A stretch of DNA of 64,000 nucleotides. It comes from Planctomycetota bacterium (GTDB lineage: Bacteria > Planctomycetota > Planctomycetia > Pirellulales > PNKZ01). Every line of letters starts with the position of its first letter. The stretch's first letter is position 1. Of this stretch, positions 47,442-56,822 are shown in pieces. Made by a program: the position numbers and the translations under genes. The stretch lies in the NCBI GenBank assembly GCA_018242585.1, contig JAFEBQ010000049.1:16292-80291 (forward strand), in the 5' to 3' direction. The notes beneath the pieces were generated by a model. That model worked only from the letters and a program-made list of their open reading frames with translations, searched no databases and had not been told where the DNA came from.

Positions 47442-49691
47442 TTAGCGGACGCGCGTCGGCAGAATGACCATCGGCAGGCCCGACCATTGCAGCCGGCGTT
47501 GCAGCGACTGGGCGGTCTGGTTGTGGAGCAGCCGCTGGACGAACGTATCGCGCTGGAAAATGAGCTGCCCTGCGAAGAAGATCGCCTTGGGAAACTGACG
47601 GTGAATTTCCAGGCACATCCGCTCCAGTTCTTCGACCGCGTCGGTGCCAATCGACAGGTACGACGTCGAGGGCATTCCCAAGCGGTTCGCCAGATCGACG
47701 TATTTGCCCAGCGCTTCTTCACAGTGGTGTTGCAGCGCGTCGACCGCGTCGGCCCCCTTGAAATTGCCCGAGTCGACCACGGCCGACGACAGGAAGATCA
47801 CGCTCTTGAAGTGTCCCGGGGCAAAGCGGATGGCGTTCAGCATGGTATGCACGCCCAGGCCGCCGTAACCGCCAACCAGGATCGCCGCCGCCGGCTGGGA
47901 ATGGTCAGGGGGCGCCAGTTCCGGGTTGCCATAAGACGGCAAGCCGCTAAGCGTGTCGTCCAATCGCTTGAGCCGAGCGACGACGCCGCGATAGTGGCGG
48001 TGAATCATAAAGCAGATCAGCACCAGCGCGCTGGTCACGGCGATCGTCACCAGCCCGCCGTACGAGGTGCTTTGCGTCCAAGGATTCACGCCTGGCTCGG
48101 GATGCACAAACGGATGGATGCACTTCTCGTAGACCACCAAGCCGAGAATGCACAAGCACATGGCCGCGCCCAGACCGAACACGGCCAATCGCCGGTTGGC
48201 GAGCGGATTCCTACCGCGCAGCCGCCACCAATGGCGCAACATTCCTAGCATGGACAGCGAGAAGGTCAGAAACACGTTGATCGAGTACATCACCACCAGC
48301 AGCGTGGTTTCGCCGTGGGTCAGCACCAACGCCGCGACGGCCGAGCAGCCCATCAGCAAAATGCCGTTGTGCGTGGCCAACCGTTCCGACAAGTTGGCGA
48401 ACCAGTGGGGCATCCACGAGTCGTGGGCCATGTTGGCCAACACGCGCGGGCCGTCGATAAAGCCCGCCTGGGCCGCGGCAAACAACAACGCCCCTTCCGA
48501 GATGACCGTCACGGCAATGAAGATCAGACCCATTTTGTGATCGGCCAGACCGATGTTCCGAACGAACACCTCGGCCAGCTTGGTGTTCATGGTCTTGATG
48601 TCGCCTTCGACGAAGCGGATGTCGAGCAACATATAGGCGATAATCAAACCACCCGCCGTCAACGCCAGCGACAAGCCCATGTACAGCATCGTGCGCTTGG
48701 CCGTGGCGACGCGGGGCTCGCGCATGACGGGCATGCTATTGCTGACCGCTTCGATGCCGGTGTAGGTGCCAGCGCCCATCGAATAGGCTCGCAGGATCAA
48801 GGCGATCATGCCCCACAAGCCGAAGTTCGCGTCATTGAGATCCTTGCTGATCTCGCCGCCGATTTCGGCCACCTTGGCCCCGGTTTCGCCCAGGTGCAGG
48901 CCGATCGAGCCGAGGATCAACACGATGTGACAGACCAGGAACGTCAAGAAGATCGGCAGCAGGACTTTTACCGATTCCTTGATGCCGCGCAGATTCAGCA
49001 CGATCAGCAGCAATATTGCCACCAACTCGGCTGGTAGCTTCAACGTGTGTAAGCGGGGATCGACCAAGCCGAACAGCGCATCGCCAGCGGCCGCGATTGA
49101 CACGGTGATGGTCAACACATAGTCGACCAGCAGCGCGCAGCCCGAGACCACGCCCACGCGCCGCCCCAGAAGTTTCGACGCGACCAGGTAGCCACCGCCG
49201 CCGCTGGGGAACTCCTCGATGATGTGACTGTAACAATTCGAAATGACGATGACCGTGATGATCGTCAACAGTGACAAAAACACCGCCAGGTGTGGCCGGT
49301 CGCGGAGGTACAGGAAGATTTCCTGGGGACCGTAACATGACGAGCTAAGCCCGTCGGCCCCCAGCCCCACCCAGGCCAAAAACGCGATCAACGTCACGTG
49401 GTGAAACAGCGACGTGTCTTTCAGATCTCGCGGCTTGCCGATCAACAGGGTCTTGATCCGCGTCGGCAGGGTCGGGCCGTCGAGCTCGCTGACCGTGGTG
49501 TCAGCGCCAATGGTCGTGGCCAGATCGTCCAGTGGCAACGAGGACTCGTCGCTTTTCTGTTCCGCGGCAGTTGGCCCGGGGTCGCCGGCCGGCGCGTGCG
49601 GCTGGGGCGTGGGTGCGCCGTTCGTGGCGGCGGCGGACGAGGAAGCGCTGGACTCTTCGGAACTCGAAGACGGCGAAGGAGTGGAACTCAT
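47442..49691 (-). CDS. APC superfamily permease, KimA-like
   Basis: This 749-residue transporter begins with a Ser/Ala/Pro-rich cytoplasmic tail of about 85 residues, then 12 hydrophobic helices, and a soluble C-terminal domain with a USP-like pattern (AAAILVGGYGGLGVH, VIFLSSAVVDSGNF). The first helix GADGLSSSCYGPQEIF and helix with YSMGAGTYTGIEAVSNSMP match amino acid/polyamine/organocation permeases. Potassium importers of the KimA type share this layout with a C-terminal cytosolic domain, but substrate identity needs testing. It is convergent with nothing and upstream of the giant membrane protein gene. Confidence 0.85.
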   Translation of the reverse strand: MSSTPSPSSSSEESSASSSAAATNGAPTPQPHAPAGDPGPTAAEQKSDESSLPLDDLATTIGADTTVSELDGPTLPTRIKTLLIGKPRDLKDTSLFHHVTLIAFLAWVGLGADGLSSSCYGPQEIFLYLRDRPHLAVFLSLLTIITVIVISNCYSHIIEEFPSGGGGYLVASKLLGRRVGVVSGCALLVDYVLTITVSIAAAGDALFGLVDPRLHTLKLPAELVAILLLIVLNLRGIKESVKVLLPIFLTFLVCHIVLILGSIGLHLGETGAKVAEIGGEISKDLNDANFGLWGMIALILRAYSMGAGTYTGIEAVSNSMPVMREPRVATAKRTMLYMGLSLALTAGGLIIAYMLLDIRFVEGDIKTMNTKLAEVFVRNIGLADHKMGLIFIAVTVISEGALLFAAAQAGFIDGPRVLANMAHDSWMPHWFANLSERLATHNGILLMGCSAVAALVLTHGETTLLVVMYSINVFLTFSLSMLGMLRHWWRLRGRNPLANRRLAVFGLGAAMCLCILGLVVYEKCIHPFVHPEPGVNPWTQSTSYGGLVTIAVTSALVLICFMIHRHYRGVVARLKRLDDTLSGLPSYGNPELAPPDHSQPAAAILVGGYGGLGVHTMLNAIRFAPGHFKSVIFLSSAVVDSGNFKGADAVDALQHHCEEALGKYVDLANRLGMPSTSYLSIGTDAVEELERMCLEIHRQFPKAIFFAGQLIFQRDTFVQRLLHNQTAQSLQRRLQWSGLPMVILPTRVR

Positions 49692-50112
49692 ACGTGGTCA
49701 GGCAAGCTCAGGGGCGATGATCGTCGAACGCTTGGCGCGTCTGACGATTGATGACTCGGCTGGCGAGTCGAACTTACCTGTACTCGATTCCTTGAAACGC
49801 GGCATGGCAACGCCGCTGAAGATGTTGAACCCGTGGTTTGGTCGCGCGGCGGTAAATGATTTCTGCCCGCGAGCGAGGGCCACTCAAGCCAGAACCGACG
49901 GCCGGTCTCGCTGCGCGGCATTCTAGTCGCGGCGGCGCGCCAAGAGCAATGGGCCTAGCGATCTGGCAGAGCGCAACATATTTGTTAGCCGAATGTTACA
50001 GTCGATAGCAGGTCGTATAAAAACAGCGAAGGCCGGCACCGATTGTTGGGTACCGGCCTTCGCTCGTAAGAACATGAACCACGATGCGATCCATCGCACC
50101 GGGCGATGACAA
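49692..50112. other. Intergenic region between amtB and the permease gene
   Basis: This 421-base gap contains the amtB terminator (50018-50064) and the permease promoter region. The few open frames crossing it are short and not protein-like. Confidence 0.5.
50018..50064 (-). terminator. Rho-independent terminator of amtB
   Basis: On the minus strand a long stem (AGCGAAGGCCGG and complement, with one mismatch pair further in) encloses an eight-base loop and is followed by GTTTTTATA. Confidence 0.9.
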
Positions 50113-51594
50113 TTAACCTTCCGACCGGGCCATGACAAAGCCGTGGTACGACTCGTTGCCATGTTCGCCGAAGTCGAGCCCTTCGAGCTCTTCTTGTTCG
50201 GAGACACGCAAACCAATCGTGTACTTGATTACCGCCCAGACCACGGTTGACGCGACAAGCACGTAAGCGGCAGTCAGGCCAACCCCGATCAACTGGCGTA
50301 CCAGCATGGTCGTGCCGCCGCCGTAAAACAGCCCCGGAGTCATCGCCACTTCGGGCGAGAACGGAACGTAGCGAGCGGTGCGAGCGGGGTGGGCGAACAG
50401 GCCGATGCAGATCGTGCCAAACACGCCGTTCACCAAGTGAACCGACGTGGCGCCAACCGGATCGTCGATCTTGAATCGGTCAAATGTCATGACCGCCACC
50501 ACGACGAGCACACCGGCGATCGCGCCGATGACCGCTGCGGCGTAGGCGTCAACGAAGGCACACGGAGCCGTGATCGCGACCAGCCCTGCCAAGCAGCCGT
50601 TCAGCGTCATGCCGATATCGGGCTTGCCCAACATGATCCAGGCGGTAGCCGTCGCGGTGCAAGCCGCGACCGCGGCGGCCAGATTGGTGACGATGGCCAC
50701 TTCGGCCGGAGCGACCTGGTCGAGGGCAATGCCCATCGTGCTGCCCGGGTTGAACCCGAACCAGCCGAACCAGAGCACGAAGCAGCCGATGAAGGCGGCC
50801 ATCATACTGTGCCCGGGGATGGCATTGACTCGGCCATCGGGGCCGTATTTGCCAATGCGCGGGCCAAGGAACAGGATGCCCACCAAGGCGGCCCAACCGC
50901 CGATCGAGTGTACCTGAGTCGAGCCGGCGAAGTCCGCAAAACCCTTTTGCGCCAGGAACCCGCCGCCCCATATCCAGTGGCCAACCACGGGGTAGATGAC
51001 GATACCCATGAAGAAGGTAAAGACAATGAACGACAAGTACTTGATGCGTTCAGCCACGGCACCCGAGACGATGGTCGCGGCGGTCCCGGCAAATACCAAT
51101 TGGAAGAAAAACTTGGCGGCCAGCGGCACGCCCGTCCAATTGATCGCGCCGTAGTAGCCCTTGTAGTCGGCTCCCGTGGCCGGGCTGTTATCCACCGTTT
51201 CGCTGTAAGCGAAGTCGCTGACGAACCAGAGGCCTTCCTTGCCGAACCAGGGGCTATCCGCGTTGTTGCCAAACATGATGCCCCAACCGAGCATCCAGAA
51301 CGCCACCGTCGAAACAGCGAATACGATGAAGTTCTTCGAGAGAATGTTCACGCAGTTCTTGGCACGGCACATGCCGGCTTCGACGCAGCCGAAGCCCAGG
51401 TTCATGAAGAACACCAACATGCCGCCGATCATGACCCAGATGGTGTCCACGGCGACCGAGTAGTTTGGAGTCGGAGGAGAGGGGGCGGCCACGGGCGTCG
51501 TAACCGCAGGCTCCTGAGCCAGGCAGCATGTCGCTGCCAGGAAGCTTGCCGCGACGGCGAGCGCGACGATGGGTAGAAGGATGCGTCGTATCAT
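50113..51594 (-). CDS. amtB: Ammonium transporter
   Basis: This 493-residue trimeric channel carries ammonium across the inner membrane. A signal peptide (residues 1-27) is followed by 11 helices. The family motifs DTIWVMIGGMLVFFMNLGFG, FAGSTQVHSIGGWAAL (first pore His) and HSMMAAFIGCFVLWFGWFGF are visible, and GATSVHLVNGVFGTI carries the second pore His. The C-terminus LRVSEQEELEGLDFGEHG is the region that PII (GlnK) proteins contact. No glnK is adjacent, unlike the usual amtB-glnK pair. glnA lies five kilobases away. Confidence 0.96.
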   Translation of the reverse strand: MIRRILLPIVALAVAASFLAATCCLAQEPAVTTPVAAPSPPTPNYSVAVDTIWVMIGGMLVFFMNLGFGCVEAGMCRAKNCVNILSKNFIVFAVSTVAFWMLGWGIMFGNNADSPWFGKEGLWFVSDFAYSETVDNSPATGADYKGYYGAINWTGVPLAAKFFFQLVFAGTAATIVSGAVAERIKYLSFIVFTFFMGIVIYPVVGHWIWGGGFLAQKGFADFAGSTQVHSIGGWAALVGILFLGPRIGKYGPDGRVNAIPGHSMMAAFIGCFVLWFGWFGFNPGSTMGIALDQVAPAEVAIVTNLAAAVAACTATATAWIMLGKPDIGMTLNGCLAGLVAITAPCAFVDAYAAAVIGAIAGVLVVVAVMTFDRFKIDDPVGATSVHLVNGVFGTICIGLFAHPARTARYVPFSPEVAMTPGLFYGGGTTMLVRQLIGVGLTAAYVLVASTVVWAVIKYTIGLRVSEQEELEGLDFGEHGNESYHGFVMARSEG

Positions 51595-52722
51595 CTCTGC
51601 AATACTCCCGGGGTAACGTAAACGATAAAAGGTGAACAGGTATCAGCCATCCGACGCTCGCGACATCGGAAAACTCCGTAAATCATCTCGGGCACGGTAA
51701 ATCTTTAGTCACAGTGAATTGCTGCTCGGGCTCGACATTTTCCGTTCCGCGTTGCCACGAAGCTGACCGCTGGACCAGACCGGACACGTGTCGCCGCACC
51801 TCCATGCTCGCCGACAACAACCGTTCGATTCACATTCTGGGGCGGGCCAGAGGACCCCGGTTTGAGCAGGCGAACCTGCTCAAACCGTTGGGGCCTCTTC
51901 TGGCCAGGCGGAAGCCAGAATCGCTCAGGTCAACGCCGCGAATATCGCAGCGTCGATTGTCTGGTGTTCAATTCGAGGTCGAGCGGCCAAGCTGTTGGTC
52001 GATCACTTTGCCAGTCGCGGCTGCCACTCGCTGGCCCCACCACAACGGCAATTCGCTGATCCGATAAACACTCCCTGGCTTCGTAATAAGCTGGTAAGCC
52101 AACACAGAGCGGGAGCGCATCAAGACCAATCCCTCGAATGGTCAGGAAAACGACATACCAAGAGCGCCAAACGCCGTCGGCATATCGTCAAGCGATAAGC
52201 GACCGCGCCCATGAGCGCCGCCTGCGGTGTCGTCGATGAAGCAGAACCCGCCTGACGTTGAACCCGACGCCTCGGCTGGTGGCCGCGCGACGAGTTGCCG
52301 ACCGAACCTCAGCCAATGGCAAATTAGTTCAAGTTCGATTGGCCGGTCCAAGCGATAGCAACTGGCGTGCCGCGTGCTGGTTCGCACATTGATGTGCATT
52401 GCCACTAACCGACACGGGACCGAGCAATTCAGCGGGATTTGAGAGGTATTGGCGTTGATTGGCAGACGTTAAGATTTGTGGCATCAACAGTTTGCGATGA
52501 ATGCGATGTTCCCTGGTGCCGCCAGGGATTGTGGACCAAGATTTCCCCGAGATACTTTGCCTAGAAAACATGCCATGCGCAGTTTTTATGCACGCCTTGC
52601 ACGAGATTTCGCAACCCCAAACTGTCTATCGTGAATCAAAGCAATTGCCTTATCGTCGGTACGAACGGTTTGAGCCGCAAAGTTTTGCCGCAATTCAAGT
52701 CTGAGAATGGAACGGTGTCTTG
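51595..52722. other. Long gene-free stretch between amtB and rdgB
   Basis: The largest gap of the window (1128 bases) has no frame with recognisable or codon-typical content. It holds the promoter region of amtB, an elaborate hairpin (51845-51905) and the promoter region of rdgB. It could include unseen small RNAs or a decayed gene. Confidence 0.45.
51845..51905. repeat. Long imperfect hairpin with a CGAA tetraloop
   Basis: Arms pair in four blocks (6, 3, 4 and 12 base pairs, with small bulges), the inner 12 perfect around a CGAA loop. The overall 25 pairs over 61 bases far exceed chance. It may be a structured RNA, a REP-like element or a protein-binding cruciform. No T-tract is adjacent on either strand. 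Confidence 0.65.
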
Positions 52723-53340
52723 ATGATGGCTGAGTCGAATCGGATGGTGGTCCTTGGCACACGCAACCACAAGAAAGGAATCGAGCTGGCGGCGCTGCTG
52801 GGGCCGCTGGGGATCACGGTTCGCGATCTCAGCGAGTTTGCCGACGTACCCGAAGTCGAAGAGACCGGCACCACCTTCGCCGAGAATGCGGCGCTCAAGG
52901 CCACCGGCTATGCCCGATATGTCAAACACTGGGTGTTGGCCGATGACAGCGGGCTGTGCGTCGACGCGCTGAAAGGCGCTCCTGGCGTTTACTCGGCGCG
53001 CTATGCCGGCCCCAGCGCGACCGACGAAGACAACAACCAGCGGCTGCTCGCCGATCTGGCCAGCGTGCCGACCGAGCGACGTTCGTCGCACTATGTCTGT
53101 CACGTGGCGCTTGCCGACCCAGCGGGTAACATTCGCGCCCGGGCCGAAGACGTCTGTTGCGGCCGCATGCTGACCGAGTATCACGGCACTGGCGGGTTTG
53201 GCTACGACCCGCTGTTCGAGTTGCCTGAGTATCACCGGACGTTCGGCGAACTGGCCCCCGAGGTGAAAAAGTGCCTTAGCCATCGGGCCCGGGCCATGCG
53301 CAAGATCGCGTTTGAATTGCTCGTTTGCCTGTCATCTTAA
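52723..53340 (+). CDS. rdgB: XTP/dITP diphosphatase (RdgB/HAM1)
   Basis: This 205-residue enzyme cleans ITP, XTP and their deoxy forms from the nucleotide pool by hydrolysing them to monophosphates. It shows VLGTRNHKKGIEL near the start, the Mg-binding DDSGLCVDALKGAPGVYSARYAG, GGFGYDPLFELPE and SHRARA, the four family signatures. ATG 52723 was chosen (a TTG directly before it is less likely). It stands alone on the plus strand after a long gap. It is a near-universal housekeeping gene. Confidence 0.96.
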   Translation: MMAESNRMVVLGTRNHKKGIELAALLGPLGITVRDLSEFADVPEVEETGTTFAENAALKATGYARYVKHWVLADDSGLCVDALKGAPGVYSARYAGPSATDEDNNQRLLADLASVPTERRSSHYVCHVALADPAGNIRARAEDVCCGRMLTEYHGTGGFGYDPLFELPEYHRTFGELAPEVKKCLSHRARAMRKIAFELLVCLSS

Positions 53341-53487
53341 CTGCAATCTTATGAATCCCAGGGAATTTGCTTGAATCGATCCAGTTCAGGGATTGATTTC
53401 CCGTCGCGCGCGACGGCACGATACGAGTGGTCGCCGCGGCCTTTCAAGCCAGCGCTTTGTCACGCCATGCCAGCTAAAGGACAGCCT

Positions 53488-54813
53488 ATGTTCGCCTCGC
53501 GCACGCTTCGCGTTTTTACGTCCATGATGACTGTCGTTTTGACGGCCTGCCTCGCGGCTCCGCTGGCGGCGAGTGAGCCCAAAGCGTGGGTCAGCGAAAA
53601 CGTCGGCCCGTTGTTCGACCTCTACAAACATCTGCATCAGTACCCCGAACTGTCGCTGGAAGAGAAGAGCACCAGCCAGCGATTGACCGAAGAGCTGCGC
53701 AAAGTAGGCGTCGATGTGGGAGCGCCGGTCGGCGGCTACGGCATCGTCGGACTGCTCATCTCGGGCGAAGGACCGCGCGTGATGATCCGCGCCGATATGG
53801 ATGCCTTGCCCGTCGTCGAGCAAACAGGTGTTCCCTACGCGTCGAAAGTTAGCATCAACGACAAGCAAGGTCGTCCGGTCGGCGTGATGCACGCCTGCGG
53901 TCATGATATTCACATGACCTGCCTGATCGGCACGGCCCAGTATCTGGCCGCCAACAAGGACCAATGGCGCGGCAGCGTGATGTTCGTCGGCCAACCCGCC
54001 GAGGAGTCGGGCTCGGGCGCCCGCAAGATGATCGACGATCATATGTTCTCGCAGTACCGCAAGCCGGACTTCGCCCTGGCGTTGCACTGCTCGTCGCAAT
54101 TGGCCACCGGCAAGGTCGGCTATCGGCCGGGGCATTCGTTGGCCAATGTCGATAGCGTGGACATCACGCTCTATGGCCGCGGCGGCCACGGCGCTTATCC
54201 CCACACGACGATCGACCCTGTGGTGCAGGCCGCGCACTTGATCGTCGATTTGCAGTCCATCGTCAGCCGCGAGATGAAGCCAACCGAGCCGGCCGTGGTC
54301 ACGGTCGGTTCGATCCATGGCGGCACACGCCACAACATCATCGGCGAACGCTGCCAGTTGCAGTTGACGGTTCGCAGCTTCAGCGACGAGACTCGCAAGA
54401 AGCTCCAGCAGGCGATCATCCGCAAGGCCAAGGCGGCCGCCGACAGCGCCGGCGCTCCCGAGCCCAAGGTCGAGTTCAGCGAAGGCGCCTTGGCGCTATG
54501 GAACGACGAAGCACTGGTCACTCGGCTGTTGCCCACGTTCCGCCGCGTGGTCGGCGAGGACAACCTGGTGCTGACCGAGCCGTCGATGGGGGGCGAAGAC
54601 TTCAGCCAGTTCGCCCAGGAAGGAATCCCCATCTTTCAGTTCCAGATCGGCACCATCGATCCGCCGCGGCTGGCCGGCTATCAGCGCCCCGGCATGACGG
54701 CCCCCTCGTTGCACTCGCCTCGCTATTATCCTGACGCCGAGCCGTCGATTGTGACGGGCGTCTCGGCCATGACCAGCGCCGTGCTCGAACTGCTCGGTAA
54801 GCCGGCAAAGTAA
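53488..54813 (+). CDS. Exported M20 family amidohydrolase
   Basis: This 441-residue zinc amidohydrolase has a signal peptide (ASRTLRVFTSMMTVVLTACL then AAPLAAS). Catalytic motifs are HLHQYPELSLEE, MHACGHDIHMTC (metal His/Asp), PAEESGSGA, GGHGAYPHTT and GGEDFSQF. Relatives (HipO/IAA-aminoacid hydrolase type) split N-acyl amino acids. Being exported, it may handle external peptides or acyl-amino acids. ATG 53488 is chosen because AAAGGA lies nine bases upstream and the signal peptide starts there. It is followed by two small membrane-protein genes, perhaps co-transcribed. Confidence 0.92.
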   Translation: MFASRTLRVFTSMMTVVLTACLAAPLAASEPKAWVSENVGPLFDLYKHLHQYPELSLEEKSTSQRLTEELRKVGVDVGAPVGGYGIVGLLISGEGPRVMIRADMDALPVVEQTGVPYASKVSINDKQGRPVGVMHACGHDIHMTCLIGTAQYLAANKDQWRGSVMFVGQPAEESGSGARKMIDDHMFSQYRKPDFALALHCSSQLATGKVGYRPGHSLANVDSVDITLYGRGGHGAYPHTTIDPVVQAAHLIVDLQSIVSREMKPTEPAVVTVGSIHGGTRHNIIGERCQLQLTVRSFSDETRKKLQQAIIRKAKAAADSAGAPEPKVEFSEGALALWNDEALVTRLLPTFRRVVGEDNLVLTEPSMGGEDFSQFAQEGIPIFQFQIGTIDPPRLAGYQRPGMTAPSLHSPRYYPDAEPSIVTGVSAMTSAVLELLGKPAK

Positions 54814-54836
54814 TCGACGGCGCTAGAATAACGCTC

Positions 54837-55217
54837 ATGGACAACTCAATGTCTCCGTCGCCGCTAGGTTGGGTGCTGACTGGCGCTGCGTACGTGGTGT
54901 ACCTCGCCCTGGTCATCGTAGGTTTGTACCAGGCACGCGCAATGATCCTGGCCGAATATGGCACGCCCGAGGCGATCGAGCAGTGGCGAGAATGGCAACT
55001 CGAGACCGAGCGGCAATCGAAACGCCCCGAAGGCTCTGAGCGCCGGGCCGTGGGGATCGACGAGCCGCCGCAAGTGGTATTGATGCGCGACCGGTTTGGG
55101 CTGATCGCGCTGGGGACGGTGCTGACGGCAAGCTTTATGTTTGCCTTCTTGGTGTTTATTGTCCGTGGCATGTTGCAGCCGTCCGCGATCAACACGACAG
55201 CCACGGACGAAACGTAG
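54837..55217 (+). CDS. Small two-helix membrane protein
   Basis: This 126-residue protein has a hydrophobic helix near the start (LGWVLTGAAYVVYLALVIVG), a charged cytoplasmic or periplasmic loop (EQWREWQLETERQSKRPEGS) and a second helix (LTASFMFAFLVFIVRGML). No family is recognised. It lies 23 bases after the amidohydrolase gene and 23 before the next gene, so the three look like one operon. Confidence 0.65.
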   Translation: MDNSMSPSPLGWVLTGAAYVVYLALVIVGLYQARAMILAEYGTPEAIEQWREWQLETERQSKRPEGSERRAVGIDEPPQVVLMRDRFGLIALGTVLTASFMFAFLVFIVRGMLQPSAINTTATDET

Positions 55218-55240
55218 CCCGATGTCATTGAGGCCCAGGC

Positions 55241-55753
55241 ATGGAACCTGCTCCCGATGAAACCGCGACCGAACGAGGCGGCCCGTTGACGTTGGCGCCG
55301 GTGCGGTGGCGTGTCTGGCCGACGGCGGTGAATTCAGTCTCGGGCTGGCTGGTGCTGATCGTCTGCTCGGCCACGATTGTCTTGACCGTCTGGCGGGTGA
55401 CCGCGCGGTGGGAACTGGCGCCGCTGGCTTGGCTGCTGGCGGCGTTGGCTAGTTGGAAGCTCTGGCTGCCGATGACCTATGAATTGAGCTTTCAAGGGCT
55501 GGGCCAGCGGCTGCTGGGACGCGAGTCGCGCTTGCCCTGGCCCGCGATTTCCAAAGCGGAGATCGGCAGCCAGGGGGTCTGGCTCTGGAGCCATGACGAC
55601 GGCGATTCCGGCCGGCGTTTGCTAGGGTTTTTACCCTGGGGAGGCGAGCGAGAACTGGTGCTCAACTGGTTTGAAAGCCGCCGGCTGGCCGGGCGGCGTC
55701 CCGTGGTCATCGAGGCCGACTCGGGCGTGCGTTCGTCGCCAAGTAACCATTGA
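55241..55753 (+). CDS. Membrane protein with a bacterial PH-like domain
   Basis: This 170-residue protein has two hydrophobic helices (GWLVLIVCSATIVLTVW and LAWLLAALASWKLWL) followed by a short beta-rich region (YELSFQGLGQRLLGRESRLP, then IGSQGVWLW) reminiscent of bacterial PH domains. Such proteins are often of unknown function. It is the third gene of the amidohydrolase cluster. The PH-like call is weak. Confidence 0.6.
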   Translation: MEPAPDETATERGGPLTLAPVRWRVWPTAVNSVSGWLVLIVCSATIVLTVWRVTARWELAPLAWLLAALASWKLWLPMTYELSFQGLGQRLLGRESRLPWPAISKAEIGSQGVWLWSHDDGDSGRRLLGFLPWGGERELVLNWFESRRLAGRRPVVIEADSGVRSSPSNH

Positions 55754-56210
55754 CCGATTGCCGGTCTAGCTGCTTTTCTCCAATTGCGGTGCGGGGCGAC
55801 AACTCGTCGCCCCCCGCGAATCCCGGACTTTTGTAATCAAACGGCACTTCTCGGCCACGATCCCCCCGTTTAGAATCGGCGGTGCGGCCCCATGACCGGC
55901 TGGCCCAAACGATTTTCGACCAACTGTGTTCTGCAGTTGTGGGCAGTCGGCCCGGTTGCACCTTTTCTTTTCTTATCTCAATCATCTTGTCCGAAGTTAG
56001 TGTCTCGAGCGCTGCGAGCCGTCAGGGCGTCGTTGAACTGCTTGTTGTCGTGCGCTGCCGCGCGCGATGAGGGCAGCCCAAGGCGTTGACGCGGCTTCGG
56101 GGTGATGCGTTCGGTTGCGCGAACGGCATGATCCCGTGGCGGGCGAGACGCGCATGATGCGGGTCACCGTGACAATCAAACGCGCACGTTCAACGCGAGG
56201 CAAGCCCACC
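55754..56210. other. Intergenic region with a shared 16-base motif
   Basis: This 457-base gap shows no confident gene. CCGGTTGCACCTTTTC at 55952-55967 recurs exactly at 59171-59186 before htrA, which may be a regulatory site. Confidence 0.4.
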
Positions 56211-56609
56211 ATGATCAGCTCCGCCATTGCGCCCTCGACCGACGGCCAGGCACTCCGCGACTCGATCGACGGAGCGGCCACCATGTTCAACACGCTGAAC
56301 GACCTGGTCGGCGTGTTCAAGCTTTTGTCCGACGAGACCCGGCTGCGAATTTTGTACTTCTTGACTCGGCGTCCCGAGTTGCACGTCCGAGCGCTGTGCG
56401 ATCTGCTCGAGCAAAGTCAGCCGGCGGTGAGTCACCACCTGGCGCTGTTGCGAGCGGCGCGACTGGTGTCGCTGCGCCGCGAGGGGAAGCACAACTTCTA
56501 TTCGATCCTGCCCGACCGGATCGATTGGCTGCGCCGCGGCATGACGGTGCTGTTGCCCGAGGGGGCGCGCCGCGCGGCCGATCAGCGTATGGACCCGCAA
56601 AGCGCGTAG
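56211..56609 (+). CDS. ArsR-like transcriptional regulator
   Basis: This 132-residue protein has a winged-helix ArsR-like core: LVGVFKLLSDETRLRILYFL, the recognition helix region QPAVSHHLALLRAARLV, and the wing SLRREGKHNFYS. The usual metal site ELCVCD is replaced by LHVRALCDLLE, leaving one Cys. It is therefore probably not a metal sensor of the ArsR type. ATG 56211 is chosen; another in-frame ATG occurs at 56283. It precedes glnA by 213 bases on the same strand. That may mean it controls or shares a promoter with glnA, which is inference. Confidence 0.8.
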   Translation: MISSAIAPSTDGQALRDSIDGAATMFNTLNDLVGVFKLLSDETRLRILYFLTRRPELHVRALCDLLEQSQPAVSHHLALLRAARLVSLRREGKHNFYSILPDRIDWLRRGMTVLLPEGARRAADQRMDPQSA

Positions 56610-56822
56610 CGAGCGGCCAAATCTCACCCGATTCGTGGCCCTTTCCGTGGGCTGCCGCCGCGAGAAAATTGCGCGCTCCTCGGATTGCGTTGCCCTGGGG
56701 GCGCGCTATCATGGTCGCTGGCGCGAATGAGCGCGCCTGGTGAACGGCGATCGGATCCTTCCACTACTGCTCGGGGCGGCCCTCGAATCCTTATGAATCA
56801 GACACCTGGGGAGAAGCGCGCG

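Noticed and set aside
51714..52067. 117-residue frame upstream of rdgB
   Set aside because: It is Arg/Ser-rich without any predicted structure, and it runs through the long hairpin at 51845-51905, which suggests non-coding sequence.
55882..56070. Short plus-strand frame with a hydrophobic run in the gap before the ArsR-like gene
   Set aside because: It lacks a ribosome-binding site and any family; the content is not convincing.
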